NCBI RefSeq assembly: GCF_015594545.1
Contig: NZ_JADIIO010000001.1
Coordinates: 1,798,001 to 1,862,000 of the forward strand
Direction of reading: 5' to 3'
Length of the DNA: 64,000 nt
Origin: Staphylococcus durrellii
Lineage (GTDB): Bacteria; Bacillota; Bacilli; Staphylococcales; Staphylococcaceae
Numbering within the stretch: position 1 is the stretch's first letter; every line of letters starts with the position of its first letter. Below the pieces are notes generated by a model. The model was not told the DNA's origin. It saw only the letters and a list, made by a program, of their open reading frames with translations, and searched no databases. The translations under genes and the position numbers were made by a program. This document shows positions 10,595 through 22,366 of the stretch, in pieces.

Positions 10595-10655
10595 AATTGC
10601 AGTTAATATCTAATAATCACTAAATTCAATTTCACTATACGTAGGAGGTTTTTAT

Positions 10656-11978
10656 ATGACCGAAATAATTGTCGTAGGCGCTGTAGCAGGAGGTGCAACT
10701 GTCGCTAGTCAAATACGCAGACTAGACGCAGAAAGTAACATTACTGTTTTCGAAAAAGATAGAGATATGAGTTTTGCCAATTGTGGTCTACCTTACTATC
10801 TCGGCAATGTCGTTGATTCCAGAGATAAACTACTCGCTACAACACCTGAAGCTTTCTACAAAAAGAAAAACATTAACGTTAAAACATATCATGAGGTTAC
10901 GGCTATTGATGATGTCAATCAAACGGTTGCAGTTTATAATCACCTAAATAACGAAAGCACATCATTTTCTTATGATAAATTAATCTTAAGTCCAGGCTGT
11001 AGTGCTAATACACTTCCTTTAGATAGTAATATTGTCTTCACCCTACGCAATATGGAAGATACGGATGCTATTGAAAATTTCATCATCAACAACAATGTTC
11101 AACAAGCACTCGTCGTTGGTGCGGGTTATATAAGTTTAGAAGTATTGGATAATTTATATCATAGAGGCATAAATACAACGCTAATCCATCGCTCGAATAA
11201 AATAAATAAACTAATGGATCAAGATATGAATCAACCTATATTTGATGAATTAGATAAAAGAAATATTAATTATCGATTAAATGAAGAGATTAGCCAAGTC
11301 GAAGGCAATAAAGTTATTTTTAAATCTGGCAAAGAAGAAGTGTATGACATGATTATCACTGGTGTGGGTATTACACCAAATTCTAATTTTATTAAATCAT
11401 CAAACATCCAACTAGATGACAAGGGATATATCCCAGTTAATGATAGATTTGAAACTAATATTAATAATATATATGCATTAGGCGATATTGTTACGTCTCA
11501 TTATAGACATGTAGATTTACGTGCACACGTTCCACTTGCATGGGGTGCACATCGCGGTGCAAGCATTATTGCCGAACAAATAGCTGGTGACAAAGACATT
11601 CACTTTAAAGGATATCTAGGTGCAAATATAGTAAAATTTTTCGACTATACATTAGCCAGTTCTGGTATTAATACAGAAGAACTATCTAACTTCGATTATG
11701 AAATGCTCGAAATTAACGCTTCCAAACATGCGAACTATTACCCAGGAAATAGCAAAATTCACTTACGCGTCTATTTTGATAAACGTACAAGAAAAATAAT
11801 ACGTGCCGCAGCAGTCGGTATAGCAGACGTAGATAAGCGCATAGACATCCTTTCAATGGCCATGATGAATGAATTAACCATTGATGAGCTAACTGAAGTA
11901 GAGACAGCTTATGCTCCCCCTTATAGCCATCCTAAAGATTTAATTAACATTATTGGTTATTCCGCTCGTAACCAATAA
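10656..11978 (+). CDS. cdr: Coenzyme A-disulfide reductase
   Basis: Cdr uses NADPH to reduce CoA disulfide; CoA is the main low-molecular-weight thiol of staphylococci along with bacillithiol. The 440-residue flavoprotein has an FAD Rossmann motif ([13 protein letters not shown], 6-18), a single active-site Cys43 in [11 protein letters not shown] instead of a CxxC pair, an NAD(P)-binding [14 protein letters not shown] near 158, the FAD motif YALGDI near 270 and the C-terminal dimerisation region. Tyrosines matching the two catalytic Tyr of S. aureus Cdr appear to be present (near 362 and in [11 protein letters not shown] near 419). The ribosome site GTAGGAGG is strong. All visible residues are intact. 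Confidence 0.95.
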   Translation: MTEIIVVGAVAGGATVASQIRRLDAESNITVFEKDRDMSFANCGLPYYLGNVVDSRDKLLATTPEAFYKKKNINVKTYHEVTAIDDVNQTVAVYNHLNNESTSFSYDKLILSPGCSANTLPLDSNIVFTLRNMEDTDAIENFIINNNVQQALVVGAGYISLEVLDNLYHRGINTTLIHRSNKINKLMDQDMNQPIFDELDKRNINYRLNEEISQVEGNKVIFKSGKEEVYDMIITGVGITPNSNFIKSSNIQLDDKGYIPVNDRFETNINNIYALGDIVTSHYRHVDLRAHVPLAWGAHRGASIIAEQIAGDKDIHFKGYLGANIVKFFDYTLASSGINTEELSNFDYEMLEINASKHANYYPGNSKIHLRVYFDKRTRKIIRAAAVGIADVDKRIDILSMAMMNELTIDELTEVETAYAPPYSHPKDLINIIGYSARNQ

Positions 11979-12013
11979 AAAGTGTAAGACATAATTATCT
12001 TTGACTAATGCAC

Positions 12014-12050
12014 ATGGCAAATTCTATTGAAGTAACATAGAATTTGCCAT
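12014..12050 (+). terminator. Hairpin after cdr
   Basis: Perfect 13-bp stem ATGGCAAATTCTA/TAGAATTTGCCAT with an 11-base loop. The following T tract (ATTATGTTTT) is weak, but position and stem suit termination of cdr. The 173 bases between this hairpin and the next hold no gene that I can see, only a small hairpin at 12182-12204. Confidence 0.65.
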
Positions 12051-12223
12051 ATTATGTTTTATTATTAACTCAACAATACTTATTTAACAACTAACACAGA
12101 TATGTAAAATTACAGAGCTATAAAATGTATTTATGCGAAACTCCTGGTGATGCAAGATGATTGAAGACTATACACTAAAACTGCTCACTTTAGGAAAGCG
12201 AGCATACTTTACTATACAAAAAA

Positions 12224-12260
12224 GCAATCAACGCGTTTAAAATATATACACGTTGATTGC
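12224..12260. terminator. Bidirectional terminator upstream of UPF0344 3' end
   Basis: Stem GCAATCAACG/CGTTGATTGC with flanking A6 and T5, usable on both strands; it lies just after the minus-strand UPF0344 gene. Confidence 0.8.
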
Positions 12261-12294
12261 CTTTTTAAAATCTTTACATCACAAAAATTTTTGA

Positions 12295-12687
12295 TTACAT
12301 ACCGAATAGTTTTGAAATTGGACCCCACGGTAACATAACACCTAAAACCATCGTAATAACAATAACAATAATTGTCCACCATAGTAATCCATTAGTAGGC
12401 TGAGCTTTCTTTCGTTTAATTAATGTAGTTTCCATTAAAGCAATTGCAGCAAATCCCCCTACCATTTTAAATGTCAGTAACATGTGACTTCCACCATTGC
12501 TACCTGCTGAAAATTCTTGAATAAGCGTCCATAAACCTGAAAATAAAACCAATAGCATAAATAATCTCAATAACATATGTACTGATTTGTAGAAAGGCGT
12601 TGGTCCTTGCGTTTTTGATAAGTTAAAGTATGCTGCGAAAAATAAAATAATCGCTAATACCCAACTCAATATATGCATGTGTATCAT
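12295..12687 (-). CDS. UPF0344 / YisL-family membrane protein
   Basis: A 130-residue-class membrane protein with four hydrophobic segments (about 5-23, 35-55, 65-85 and 100-122) and the opening [17 protein letters not shown]. This fits UPF0344 (B. subtilis YisL), whose function is unknown. The ATG at 12687 is chosen because GGAGGGAT lies just upstream; the GTG-initiated extension runs through that site. It stands alone, about 140 bp downstream of the FAH-family gene with a hairpin between them. Confidence 0.75.
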   Translation of the reverse strand: MIHMHILSWVLAIILFFAAYFNLSKTQGPTPFYKSVHMLLRLFMLLVLFSGLWTLIQEFSAGSNGGSHMLLTFKMVGGFAAIALMETTLIKRKKAQPTNGLLWWTIIVIVITMVLGVMLPWGPISKLFGM

Positions 12688-12782
12688 GCTATCCCTCCAC
12701 ACAACTTTATATTTCTACAACTATTTTATCATATATCACTTATTACTCAATCAGTCTTTTCTTTTATATAAATATAATAAAA

Positions 12783-12814
12783 ACAGGATAACCGCATATT
12801 CGCAGTTACCCTGT
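12783..12814 (-). terminator. Terminator after FAH-family gene
   Basis: Stem ACAGGATAAC/GTTACCCTGT (one mismatch) with a 12-base loop and T4 on the minus strand. Confidence 0.7.
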
Positions 12815-12829
12815 CACAAATTATACTAA

Positions 12830-13738
12830 TTATTCATCTTTAGCAATGTAGTTTGTTAACGTACCGATATTATCAATTGTTACTTTAACTTCATCACCTG
12901 GTTGCAAAAACTTAGGTGGGTTCATACCTGCACCTACACCAGCAGGAGTACCAGTAGCAATAATATCTCCAGGGTGTAGCGCAACGTATTTAGAAATTTC
13001 TTCTATTAATTCATCTATTTTTAAAATCATTTGGCCTGTATTACCATCTTGACGAATTTCATTATTAACCTTAGTAACGATATTAACGTCTTCAGGTGTA
13101 GGTAACTCATCTTTAGTTACGATGTAAGGTCCAATCGGACAACCACCAGTTAAACTCTTAGATAAAAAGGCTTGGTCATGTGATTTTTGAGCATTACGGT
13201 CAGTCACGTCATTAATTATAGTATAACCATATACATAGTCTAAAGCTAAACCTTTAGGTATCTTCTCTCCATCTTTACCAATAACAATACCTAATTCACC
13301 TTCATAATCTAATTTATCAGTAATATCTTTATGATTTGGAATTATACTATTATCACCAGTTAATGAAGATGCCGCTTTAGTAAAGACATATAACCGTTGA
13401 ACTTCATTATTTAATTCATTTGCATGATCTTGATAATTACGTCCAAAAGCAATTACATTATTAGTCGGTGTTACCGGTGGTAAAAATTCTATGTCTGAAA
13501 ATTGCACTTTATAATCTTCACCTTTACCACTGTCTTCGGCAGCTACAACAGCTTTTCTCACTTGTTCTTGGAAATCAACTAATTGATTTTGTTGTAAACC
13601 ATTTAACAACGTCTTCGGATGAAATTCACCTTCAGCAAAGTCTGCAAATACACGTTTTAAATCCCATGCAGCCTCTTCACGTTTAACTTTAACACCGTAG
13701 GATGTTTGACCTTCATGTCTGAATGATAAAAATTTCAT
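12830..13738 (-). CDS. Fumarylacetoacetate hydrolase-family protein
   Basis: A 302-residue member of the FAH superfamily. The conserved core is present: [13 protein letters not shown] near 98, [17 protein letters not shown] near 145 (acidic metal ligands), [13 protein letters not shown] near 172, and the C-terminal [17 protein letters not shown] near 257. Members act as hydrolases, isomerases or decarboxylases on 2-keto acids, including YisK-type oxaloacetate decarboxylases; the substrate cannot be assigned from sequence. The N-terminal 70 residues are the extra domain of YisK-like members. The ribosome site is GAGGAG. It has its own promoter upstream and lies downstream of addA after a 266-bp gap. 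Confidence 0.85.
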   Translation of the reverse strand: MKFLSFRHEGQTSYGVKVKREEAAWDLKRVFADFAEGEFHPKTLLNGLQQNQLVDFQEQVRKAVVAAEDSGKGEDYKVQFSDIEFLPPVTPTNNVIAFGRNYQDHANELNNEVQRLYVFTKAASSLTGDNSIIPNHKDITDKLDYEGELGIVIGKDGEKIPKGLALDYVYGYTIINDVTDRNAQKSHDQAFLSKSLTGGCPIGPYIVTKDELPTPEDVNIVTKVNNEIRQDGNTGQMILKIDELIEEISKYVALHPGDIIATGTPAGVGAGMNPPKFLQPGDEVKVTIDNIGTLTNYIAKDE

Positions 13739-13773
13739 TCACTATCAGCTCCTCAAATTTTATCTTACTTCAT

Positions 13774-13803
13774 ATTATAACTATAATTCTCATTAAATAA
13801 CAA
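13774..13803 (-). promoter_or_regulatory. Promoter of the FAH-family gene, with palindrome over the -10
   Basis: On the minus strand -35 TTGTTA (13798-13803), an 18-base spacer and -10 TATAAT (13774-13779). The -10 is half of a perfect 14-base palindrome, ATTATAACTATAAT (13774-13787), which could be an operator or just chance in AT-rich DNA. It does not have the PerR or Fur half-site order. Confidence 0.6.
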
Positions 13804-14004
13804 ATAAATGAATAGGTTGACTTTGTTAAAATTCACAATAAATTTAGTTCGCTGTGTAACCGAATATCATTACATTATTATTGATAATTCCCTATGTTAT
13901 TCTATTTACACATCAATTTTTGACTAATAGAGTTAATTAAGCAAGCTAAACTATTAACTTTACAGTGTTTACAATGATTAGCAACGACTACATAATACTA
14001 AACT

Positions 14005-17000
14005 TTATTCTTCAATTGATAATTGGCCATATTTAAAGAAATATAGATAACCTTTTACTTCAGTATTTAAGATAGTTTCTAATGTGTTTTTATAATAAGT
14101 CATTTGGATTTTATATCGATCTCTTAATTGTTTACCTATTTCGTCATCAGTCATACCACGTCGTCTATTAAAGACATCTGTTTTATAATCGACAAAATAA
14201 TACAAACCATCTTTAACGAAAATTAAATCTATCATACCTTGAATTATTGAAATGTCTTCTTCAATTTCAGATACATGGTCTACTTTTCCTTGATTAACTA
14301 TAAAAGGTAATTCCCTATAAACAGCATCACTTTTTGCAATATCTAAATAAAGATCACTTTTTATAAATTGTTCTATTTCCGAAATATTGATATCCGCTTT
14401 AGCATCAGAAGCAATGATATTTTTATTGATTAAGTCGTCGATATATACGTTTACTTCTTCTGTACTCAATCGTTCTACTTTGAACGGCAAATGTTGCATA
14501 ACAGTATGCATCAACGTTCCTATTTCATTTGCTTTACGTTTTGTGTAGTGATTTAAAAAGCTTGGTCGTTCATAAGTAGTCGAACCTACGCGATATTGTC
14601 TTACTCGGTTATAATCTGTGCCCGCTTCTTCAGTCTCTAATTGACGTTTCAATTCTGAGACTGATTGTTTAGATGCTTTGTGCACATCATTTTGATAAGG
14701 ATATTCATAACTTAATTGTTTGTGTATTTGAGCCTGCAATTCACTATCGTTAGTAGCTTCATTTTTAATATCTTGAACGGTACGTTGTGATACAACGTCA
14801 GAAACATATTCACTCGCGATATCTTCGTAGTTGTCTGTATGAATTATCACGACTGGTCTAACATTGCTATCTAAAGCGTCAATATCCTTTTCAAACTGTA
14901 AATCAGATGGTATTGAAGTCGATTGGTGTTTTGTTAATATCGGATAAATGAGATCTATAGGGCGTTGTGCTGTCAATCTATAACTAACAGGTAAATAGTC
15001 ATTAGAAATAGGTACTTGTTCCCATTGTTCTAATTCTTTATTATCTTTAATCCTACCAACTAAAAACAACTGCTCTTTTGCTCTAGTTAAAGCAACATAG
15101 ATAAGTCTCATCTCTTCTGAAATCAATTCTTTTTCTGCTATGGCTTTTAAGGTCACAGAGGCTAACGAAGGATAACTTACATTGTGTGCTACATCAAAAT
15201 AATTCATACCTAGACCATATTGTTGATTTAAAATAACAGATTTATTCAAATCATCCCTTCGGAACTTTCTTGACAAACCGGAGTAAATTACAAATGGAAA
15301 TTCTAATCCTTTACTACTATGGACGGTCATCATTCGAACAACGTCATCATTAGGTCCGATAACATTTTCTTCACCAAAATCTTTACCACGCTCAATTAAT
15401 TCGTCTATAAATCTTATAAATTGATATAATCCTCTGAAACTAGAATTTTCAAATTCGATAGCTTTATTAAATAAGCCATATAAATTAGCTCTTCTACCTT
15501 TGCCACCAATTAACCCACTAAAATATTGAATAACAAAGTGATCATTATAAAACTTATCAATTAACTTATAAACTGGGTGATGTTGACTATACTTTTGATA
15601 CATGGCTAAATCATCCATAAAGTATTGTAATTTTTTTACAAGCTTTTTATTAGCTACTTCATTATTCATATAGTTGTTAATCGATTGATAGAAATAGTCG
15701 TCGCTCGGACTAAACACTCTAATATTAGATAATTCATCTTCTGTAAATTGGTAAACTACTGAACGCATTAATCCAACTAAATAAATATCTTGTAATGGAT
15801 TATCTACTGTTCTTAAGAAGGACAATATTAAACGTACTTCAGTTTGTTCAAAATACCCTTCTTTACTATTGACGTGGAATGGAATGTCGTGATCTTTAAA
15901 TGCTTGTTGTATACGTCTTGCTTGACTATATGACCTTTCCAAAATAACAATATCTTTATATGTAGGTTGTCGATATTTACCTAACTTTATATCATACACT
16001 TCACGTTCATTCATGATCTGTTGAACATGTTGCACTATATACTCAGCTTCTTGTTCGACACCTGTTAAGTCTGATTCACTGTCTTCAATTAATACATCTA
16101 AATGCAACGGTATATTGGTATCATCAAAATCAGCACCGTAATATAATTGCGCCGCTTCATCATACTCTATTTCACCTACTTGGCTATCCATCATATGCTT
16201 AAATAAATAATTAGTTGTGCTTAATACTTCTTTCCGCGATCTAAAATTTTGTGATAAATCAATGCGTAAACCACTATTTTGGCCGTCTACATTAAATCGA
16301 TTATACTTTTCGATAAATAAACTCGGATCTGCTTGTCTAAACTTATAAATCGATTGTTTAACGTCTCCTACCATAAACAAATTACCATCACTGTCTTGCC
16401 CTCTTTTAATACAAGATAAAATTTGCTCTTGTACTCTATTCGTATCTTGGTATTCATCTACAAGTATTTCGTCAATTTGCGTTGATAACTGTTGCGCTAT
16501 TTCCGAAGGCGTACCATCATCATTTGTTAATATTTTTAACGCAAAATGTTCATAATCAGCAAAATCAATAAGGTTTCTACTACGCTTTTTACTATTAAAT
16601 TGTGCAATGACATCCGCTGTGATTTGAGCTAAATAACTTACTCTAGGTTTAAGTTGTTGCATATCATTTTTTAAGCTTTCCGCTTCTCTTGAAAAGTAAT
16701 CATCTTGTACCTTTGTGACTAGCAATTTGTAATTATCATAATGGCTTTTCGCACTATCATATATATCTATGTTTAATTCATTAGCTTCTTTTATTTTTTT
16801 ATTTTTAGCAGGAAAACGTGGTTCAAATTGATGATTCGCAATTAATTCAGTGTTTAATATGCCATCTTCCATTGCTTGAGTTAAAAATTGACGTTCTCTT
16901 TCTACAATATCAACTTGTTTATCAACCTCTTCTAACATCATAAATAAATCGTAACTTTTATTTAATGCTTCTTCAGCAGAAGTTAAAAATATTGTAGCCA

Positions 17001-17661
17001 AGTCACTAAGCAATTGTAATAAATTATCTTGTTGTGATTCATGATTATAGGGTTCGGCAAGTGAGTTCAACCATGCAAAAGGGTAAGGGTTAGCGACACT
17101 AAAATTGTACATTTGCTTAATAATATTTCTAAGCTGTTCATCATTTCTGTCTGATGATAATTGCTCTGTTAAATCTACGAAGTCTGAGTCTAGCTTATCG
17201 TAATGTTGTTCTAACACTTCATCTATTGTTTGTTCTAACAATAAAATATTTTCTGCTTCACTACTCGTTCTAAAGTTAGGGTCTACATCTAAAACGTCAT
17301 AATGTTGTTGAATTAATTTCAAACAAAAACTATGTAATGTAGAAATTTGTGCTTGATGTATTTTAACACGTTGGTTTTTTAGATGTTCATTCGTGGGATC
17401 TATAAGCGATGCTTCATTAATACGATTCTCGACTCGGTGTTTCATTTCTCGTGCACTAGCGTTAGTGAAGGTAACGACGAGCAATCGGTCGACATCTACT
17501 TCATCGCGCAATATTCGTTGAATGATTCTTTCTACCAGTACCGCAGTTTTCCCTGAACCAGCAGCTGCAGCTACTAAAATGTCTTGATTTTTAGCGTAAA
17601 TACTTTTCCATTGATTATCAGTCCATTGTGCATAACTGGGTTTTTTAGGAATTTCAGTCAT
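14005..17661 (-). CDS. addA: ATP-dependent helicase/nuclease subunit A (AddA)
   Basis: AddA is the helicase-nuclease subunit of AddAB (RexAB), the RecBCD-like complex that resects double-strand breaks. The 1218-residue protein opens with UvrD-type Walker [11 protein letters not shown] at 31-40, has the Walker B DEYQDTN motif near 405 and further superfamily-1 helicase motifs such as [15 protein letters not shown] and [11 protein letters not shown], and ends in a RecB-type nuclease domain with FVDYKTD about 55 residues from the C-terminus. The ATG at 17661 overlaps the end of addB by 8 bases and has GAGGAAG upstream, so translation is coupled. It is followed by a 266-bp gap without a clear terminator. 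Confidence 0.96.
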   Translation of the reverse strand: MTEIPKKPSYAQWTDNQWKSIYAKNQDILVAAAAGSGKTAVLVERIIQRILRDEVDVDRLLVVTFTNASAREMKHRVENRINEASLIDPTNEHLKNQRVKIHQAQISTLHSFCLKLIQQHYDVLDVDPNFRTSSEAENILLLEQTIDEVLEQHYDKLDSDFVDLTEQLSSDRNDEQLRNIIKQMYNFSVANPYPFAWLNSLAEPYNHESQQDNLLQLLSDLATIFLTSAEEALNKSYDLFMMLEEVDKQVDIVERERQFLTQAMEDGILNTELIANHQFEPRFPAKNKKIKEANELNIDIYDSAKSHYDNYKLLVTKVQDDYFSREAESLKNDMQQLKPRVSYLAQITADVIAQFNSKKRSRNLIDFADYEHFALKILTNDDGTPSEIAQQLSTQIDEILVDEYQDTNRVQEQILSCIKRGQDSDGNLFMVGDVKQSIYKFRQADPSLFIEKYNRFNVDGQNSGLRIDLSQNFRSRKEVLSTTNYLFKHMMDSQVGEIEYDEAAQLYYGADFDDTNIPLHLDVLIEDSESDLTGVEQEAEYIVQHVQQIMNEREVYDIKLGKYRQPTYKDIVILERSYSQARRIQQAFKDHDIPFHVNSKEGYFEQTEVRLILSFLRTVDNPLQDIYLVGLMRSVVYQFTEDELSNIRVFSPSDDYFYQSINNYMNNEVANKKLVKKLQYFMDDLAMYQKYSQHHPVYKLIDKFYNDHFVIQYFSGLIGGKGRRANLYGLFNKAIEFENSSFRGLYQFIRFIDELIERGKDFGEENVIGPNDDVVRMMTVHSSKGLEFPFVIYSGLSRKFRRDDLNKSVILNQQYGLGMNYFDVAHNVSYPSLASVTLKAIAEKELISEEMRLIYVALTRAKEQLFLVGRIKDNKELEQWEQVPISNDYLPVSYRLTAQRPIDLIYPILTKHQSTSIPSDLQFEKDIDALDSNVRPVVIIHTDNYEDIASEYVSDVVSQRTVQDIKNEATNDSELQAQIHKQLSYEYPYQNDVHKASKQSVSELKRQLETEEAGTDYNRVRQYRVGSTTYERPSFLNHYTKRKANEIGTLMHTVMQHLPFKVERLSTEEVNVYIDDLINKNIIASDAKADINISEIEQFIKSDLYLDIAKSDAVYRELPFIVNQGKVDHVSEIEEDISIIQGMIDLIFVKDGLYYFVDYKTDVFNRRRGMTDDEIGKQLRDRYKIQMTYYKNTLETILNTEVKGYLYFFKYGQLSIEE

Positions 17662-20600
17662 TTTGCACGTCTTCCTCACTTTCTATCTCCACTTGTTGTA
17701 TCGCTTCAAGAGGATTAATCGTTTCATCTACTTGGCGGTAACGTTTTTGGTCTATCATACCATCAACGTGACATACAGATTTATAGTTACAATACTGACA
17801 CGGTAACGTTTGATTATATTTTAATGGCGCCACCTCTGTATGGCCGTCCATAATATTATTTGCAGTTTCGATAAAATTTTGTTTATTATGTGCAATAAAT
17901 TTATATATAGTCGCTTCATCTGCTACTTTACTATTACTTTTTACAGTACCGTCTTTTTTTAAGCCAACCGGCACAATATCTGAAGTAAAACTTGGTTCAA
18001 TTCTATCATCTAAAGCATCCAACACATTAGTATCATTGTTTAATAAGCCATTTAGTTTGAAAGCATTTAAAAATTCTGAGGTACGTTTTTCTTCTTGTAA
18101 TTCTTTCCATGCTAATTTAATACGTGGTTCATGTACATGGAAATATAATAAGCCCCCGGGTTTTGTAACTTTATTTAATCCTAATCTGGTTTTATTTTGT
18201 AGCACGATATCCATATAAGTCATCATTTGCATCTGCATACCATAATATACTTTTGTTAAATCTAATGTTCCACTATATTTTGATGATTTGTAATCTATAA
18301 TATTAACAAAACTTTCATCATTTTTATTATAAGTATCAATGCGATCAATTTGACCTCTAATATTAATTGGTACACCTTGTTTTGTAATTAAAGGTTGCGC
18401 ATACAGTTCTTCATTATTTTTCGGACTTTTTCTAAAACTAGCTTCAAATCTAGTAGGTTTAAATTTAGAATGGCTCCCTTGATATTGCAGCGCAGTTAAC
18501 GTCGTTTCTACAATTGCGCCAATACGTTGCGATAAATAACGATAATAAGCAGTTGAGTTTAAGACATTAAATTGTACTTCTGGTAATATTTCTTCTAACG
18601 CTTTTGTTGTTAACTCATGTATCACTTTATGTGTTAATTTGTTAAATTGACCATTAACTTGCTCGGAAATATATTTCAAGACTTGGTGGAAAATATCACC
18701 TAAATCAAAATTTTCAAGTTTATATTTAGTTCTTTCATTTAACCTCAACCCATGCGATGCAAAATGTTTAAACGGACAAGATAAATAGCCTTCAAAACGA
18801 GAAACACTAGCATTTATTTTCTCTCCGTATAATGATTTCGACAATGATTCACTCAATTGAACTGTTTCATTGTCATACGTCAATGCCGTTAGGAGATAAT
18901 CTAGCCCTTGGTTTAATCTTTTATCATCTTGCATTACTAAATAAGTGTCTAACCAAGTTTCGGCAACGATTTCTTCATCCAACCACGCTTTCAAAGCCTC
19001 AAATAACGCAATCTTAGCTTGATGTGGATGTTCCATTAAAGTTAAAGGATTTAACTGGTGCAAATGATGAATATTCTGAATTTCCAAATCCGTATATAAT
19101 GCTTTGATTTGACTAATAAAAGGGCTCAGTTCTTTCTCATCACCATTAGTTCCCATTAAACTATAAGAAAATGTGATATCAGTCGTCGCCCTAGTCATTG
19201 CTATATAACACACAAAAGCTTCATCCATTTGTAGTATATCCGCAGTAGGGCTTAGTTCTAATTGTGACTGATCTTGGAAATATTTTTTCTCCTCGTCAGT
19301 CATTAATCCAGATGATTGTACTGGTTGTGGTATAACACCGTCATTAACGCCGACAAGGTAAACTTTCGCTTTATTATCAACTTTAGCTAAATCCATTGTA
19401 CCTACATTCACTTGATCTAGCATTTGAGGTATCATGCTAAATTCAAGTTGCTCTAATCCAATATCTAATAATTCTAAAAATCTAGTTTTTGTTATTGATT
19501 GTTCTTTAAATACTAAAACTAAATCGTCTAAGGTTTGAATAAAACCATTCCACACTTGATCTAATTCTTCTGCTTCAGTATGTGATTGTGATGCATCTAA
19601 CCTGTCTCTTTCTGCCATAAGTTGACTTGGTAACTCAAACGATTCAATTGCTTCATAAAATGCACTAGCAAATTCAACAGCAGTTTGAGCATTACTCATA
19701 CGTTCCTCGAAAGCCATAATTTTATTTACTACGTTATCTTTTAATTTAACAACGCGTTCAAAAGTTTGTCGTTCTTCATCAGTAAGTGGTTGTCGCTTAA
19801 TCCCCATCTTATTAAAACGTTCAATTTCAAAATATTTGTCATCTAACCAACGCTTACCGTAAATACCACGTTCGAGCACGAAATTTTCTAATATATTGAT
19901 GAGATAATCACTGTTTTCTACAGATTGCGTTAATACATCTGTTTTAAACAGGCGCATCAATGGCTCAAAATTCCAATTCGTTTGTAACACTTCGATAAGC
20001 GAACGGAACATTTCCATGACGGGATGATGAGTCATAGGTTTTTTCAAATCTATATGGTAAGGGATATCATATTGTGGAAAAATAGATTCCATTAAATAAG
20101 CATAAGACTCATCTCTATATAAAATAGCTATATCTTGAAATCTACGACCAAACGTCCTATTTTCACGCAATATTTGACGAGCAACCTCGTTTATTTCTTC
20201 ACGCATGTTTGATGATTCATAGATATTAATATGATGTTGTGATTTTTGGGGTTCAAATTGTAATGCATTAAAATTTAGTTCCAAATGTTGTAGATCGATA
20301 TTATTAAATCGCTGTTGTTCTGTGAAACTTTGTATGTTTAATGGAATATTCAAATCTTCAGCAATACCTTCAATATGGCTTAAAGATTCTGAAGGTTTTC
20401 TATATAAACTGAATGGATCTTTATCACCATCTGTCGTTAAAAGTATAGTGACTTGGCGGCATTGTTTTACCAAACCTTTAATCATGTCATATTCTAAGGT
20501 AGAGAAATTATGAAACCCATCTATGTATATTTGAGCACGACTAAGCCACTCTGATTGCTCCATCATAGTAACAAAACGTTGTAAAGTATCTTCGGTAGAA

Positions 20601-21127
20601 ACATATTGCCCATTAACTCGCTGTTCAAGTTGTTTGTATACTAATGCAATATCTTGTAATTTATGTCGTGTTCTCGTTTGTAAGTTGTTTTCAGCAATAT
20701 AATCTTCTAACTGTTGTGGAGAAACTGCATACTTTTTAAAATCTTGAATTTGTTCATACAATTTCTCACTGAAACCATAATATTTAACTTGTGATTGATA
20801 TAGTTTCAAGTCATTTTTATGATGTTGAATAATATCATAAATCATCATTTGTGTAGCAGCTTTTGATAATTGCTCTTCCATTAATCCCCCAACTTCTTGG
20901 AAGATACGATAACTCAATCGCTCAAAGTGTAAAACTTCGGTCCTTAAACTACCATTTAATTCTGGATCATCAACAAATGCCTGTTCTAATTGGAACGTAT
21001 TTTGTGTTGGCGCGATTAAGACTATTGGATCACCTAAAGGATCTTTTTTCATATCGGCTTTAATATTTTCTATCATTTTATAAGATTTACCAGTTCCTGC
21101 TCTACCAATATATGCATTCAATTCCAT
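17654..21127 (-). CDS. addB: ATP-dependent helicase/nuclease subunit B (AddB)
   Basis: AddB is the second nuclease subunit and Chi-scanning partner of AddA. The 1157-residue protein begins with Walker A GRAGTGKS at 8-15 and ends in a RecB-like nuclease domain with [11 protein letters not shown] near 970. That domain is clamped by an Fe-S cluster whose four Cys ligands are visible: one in YLSCPFKHF near 790 and Cys1110, 1113 and 1119 in [10 protein letters not shown]. Fe-S dependence ties this complex to the Suf genes elsewhere in the window. The ATG has AAAGGAG upstream. It starts the addBA operon, 119 bp after the spsB stop and beyond a strong terminator. Confidence 0.96.
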   Translation of the reverse strand: MELNAYIGRAGTGKSYKMIENIKADMKKDPLGDPIVLIAPTQNTFQLEQAFVDDPELNGSLRTEVLHFERLSYRIFQEVGGLMEEQLSKAATQMMIYDIIQHHKNDLKLYQSQVKYYGFSEKLYEQIQDFKKYAVSPQQLEDYIAENNLQTRTRHKLQDIALVYKQLEQRVNGQYVSTEDTLQRFVTMMEQSEWLSRAQIYIDGFHNFSTLEYDMIKGLVKQCRQVTILLTTDGDKDPFSLYRKPSESLSHIEGIAEDLNIPLNIQSFTEQQRFNNIDLQHLELNFNALQFEPQKSQHHINIYESSNMREEINEVARQILRENRTFGRRFQDIAILYRDESYAYLMESIFPQYDIPYHIDLKKPMTHHPVMEMFRSLIEVLQTNWNFEPLMRLFKTDVLTQSVENSDYLINILENFVLERGIYGKRWLDDKYFEIERFNKMGIKRQPLTDEERQTFERVVKLKDNVVNKIMAFEERMSNAQTAVEFASAFYEAIESFELPSQLMAERDRLDASQSHTEAEELDQVWNGFIQTLDDLVLVFKEQSITKTRFLELLDIGLEQLEFSMIPQMLDQVNVGTMDLAKVDNKAKVYLVGVNDGVIPQPVQSSGLMTDEEKKYFQDQSQLELSPTADILQMDEAFVCYIAMTRATTDITFSYSLMGTNGDEKELSPFISQIKALYTDLEIQNIHHLHQLNPLTLMEHPHQAKIALFEALKAWLDEEIVAETWLDTYLVMQDDKRLNQGLDYLLTALTYDNETVQLSESLSKSLYGEKINASVSRFEGYLSCPFKHFASHGLRLNERTKYKLENFDLGDIFHQVLKYISEQVNGQFNKLTHKVIHELTTKALEEILPEVQFNVLNSTAYYRYLSQRIGAIVETTLTALQYQGSHSKFKPTRFEASFRKSPKNNEELYAQPLITKQGVPINIRGQIDRIDTYNKNDESFVNIIDYKSSKYSGTLDLTKVYYGMQMQMMTYMDIVLQNKTRLGLNKVTKPGGLLYFHVHEPRIKLAWKELQEEKRTSEFLNAFKLNGLLNNDTNVLDALDDRIEPSFTSDIVPVGLKKDGTVKSNSKVADEATIYKFIAHNKQNFIETANNIMDGHTEVAPLKYNQTLPCQYCNYKSVCHVDGMIDQKRYRQVDETINPLEAIQQVEIESEEDVQND

Positions 21128-21197
21128 GATCTAGCTCCACTCCTTTGAGTCATATTTTAACACATAAAGTTCAAAATTAATTGTGCTCTATTAGCAT

Positions 21198-21248
21198 AAA
21201 AAAGAAGAATTAGTTAACTTTGTACTCGTCAACTAATTCTTCTTTTTT
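21198..21248. terminator. Strong terminator after spsB
   Basis: Perfect 18-bp stem (arms 21198-21215 and 21231-21248), 15-base loop, with A6 and T6 flanks. The T arm overlaps the spsB stop codon. It isolates spsB from addB. Confidence 0.88.
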
Positions 21249-21822
21249 ATTTATTGTAATTCGTATCGGGATCAAAGCCAAATTTAAAATCACTGAATGG
21301 CCAGAATCTAAATGACACTTTACCTACAACTGTATCTTTGTCAATTAGACCAAATGAACGACTATCTTTACTTACTTCACGATTATCACCTAGCACTAGT
21401 AATTTACCTTTAGGTATTTTATTTTGACCATTAGCGTTTGGCAAATCTTTAAGTTTGAGGTTACCTGTAATGTATTCGTACTGTTTATGCTTTTCATTAT
21501 AATCTAGGTATGGCTCTTTTACTTTATTACCATTAACATATAATTGGTCTTTTTTATATTCGATATTATCTCCCGGTGTCCCAATTACACGTTTAACGTA
21601 GTCATCTTTTTTAGTTGCATGGAAGACGATAACGTTACCTTTTTTAATATCGTTAAATCTATAATCAAATAAATTTACGATAACACGCTCACCATCTTTC
21701 AAAGTAGGATCCATCGAGTCCCCTTTAACGGTATAAGCTTTTGCGACAAAATTGACAATGAACAATACCAATGCCACTGCTACAACAATTGATATGATCC
21801 ATTCAGTTATTTCTTTTTTCAC
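21247..21822 (-). CDS. spsB: Signal peptidase I, active (SpsB)
   Basis: SpsB removes signal peptides from secreted proteins at the outer face of the membrane. The 191-residue protein has one N-terminal membrane anchor (about 8-27), the catalytic Ser36 in GDSMDPTL and the general base Lys77 in YVKRVIGTPGD, then the conserved boxes LVLGDNREVSKDSRSFG. These positions equal the known S. aureus dyad. The ATG has a GAGGTG-type ribosome site. It lies 18 bp downstream of its inactive-looking paralogue spsA and ends in a strong terminator. Confidence 0.95.
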   Translation of the reverse strand: MKKEITEWIISIVVAVALVLFIVNFVAKAYTVKGDSMDPTLKDGERVIVNLFDYRFNDIKKGNVIVFHATKKDDYVKRVIGTPGDNIEYKKDQLYVNGNKVKEPYLDYNEKHKQYEYITGNLKLKDLPNANGQNKIPKGKLLVLGDNREVSKDSRSFGLIDKDTVVGKVSFRFWPFSDFKFGFDPDTNYNK

Positions 21823-21840
21823 GTTTCACACCTCATCTAT

Positions 21841-22362
21841 TTATTTAAAATCTAAAGTGAACTTCTTAAATGGGTAATATCGTAAAGACACCTCACCAAT
21901 TATATCTTTTTTATTAATATAACCAAAATTCCTTGAATCTTGCTGATTTTGGCGATAATCATTCAATACAAAATAATTATTAGTAGGTACGATATCACTT
22001 TCAGAACCTTTAATTTGACGCAATGTCAAATTATGGATGCTATTACCTTGAACATAGGGTTCTTCTACTTGCCTATCATCTCTTAACAACTTTCCGTTTT
22101 TAAAAGTGATAGATTGTCCGGGCTTACCAATTACACGAGCAACATATGTACGTCCATTATGATGATACATAATTATGTCATTGTTTTTCAATAGGTTAAA
22201 AGTCGTAGTTATTTTATTAACGATTAAACGGTCCCCATTCTTCAACATTGGAGACATACTACTATTGTGCATAACTGTACCAGTAATTACAAATGCTTGC
22301 AGCAATAAAACTATAATAATCGCAAAAATAATAGAAATCAAATGATTTATCATTTTTCTCAT
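21841..22362 (-). CDS. spsA: Signal peptidase I homologue lacking the catalytic lysine (SpsA)
   Basis: A 173-residue paralogue of SpsB with one N-terminal membrane segment (about 5-27). The Ser position is kept (Ser35 in NSSMSPML) but the general-base Lys is replaced by Ala75 (YVARVIGKPGQ where SpsB has YVKRVIGTPGD). The later box reads VLNDYRQNQQDSRNFG, losing GDNR. Type I signal peptidases need the Ser-Lys dyad, so it is predicted to be inactive, as proposed for SpsA of S. aureus. The start is ATG 22362, just after the stop of the TVP38 gene; the longer frame would run into that gene. Probable operon: TVP38 gene, spsA, spsB. Confidence 0.88.
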   Translation of the reverse strand: MRKMINHLISIIFAIIIVLLLQAFVITGTVMHNSSMSPMLKNGDRLIVNKITTTFNLLKNNDIIMYHHNGRTYVARVIGKPGQSITFKNGKLLRDDRQVEEPYVQGNSIHNLTLRQIKGSESDIVPTNNYFVLNDYRQNQQDSRNFGYINKKDIIGEVSLRYYPFKKFTLDFK

Positions 22363-22366
22363 GTAG

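Noticed and set aside
12182-12204. Small hairpin TGCTCACTTT/AAAGCGAGCA between cdr and the UPF0344 gene
   Set aside because: One mismatch, no T run and no open frame or known RNA next to it; probably a minor intergenic structure.
13774-13787. PerR or Fur box at the FAH-family promoter
   Set aside because: The half-sites are in the order ATTATA...TATAAT, the reverse of the PerR/Fur arrangement.
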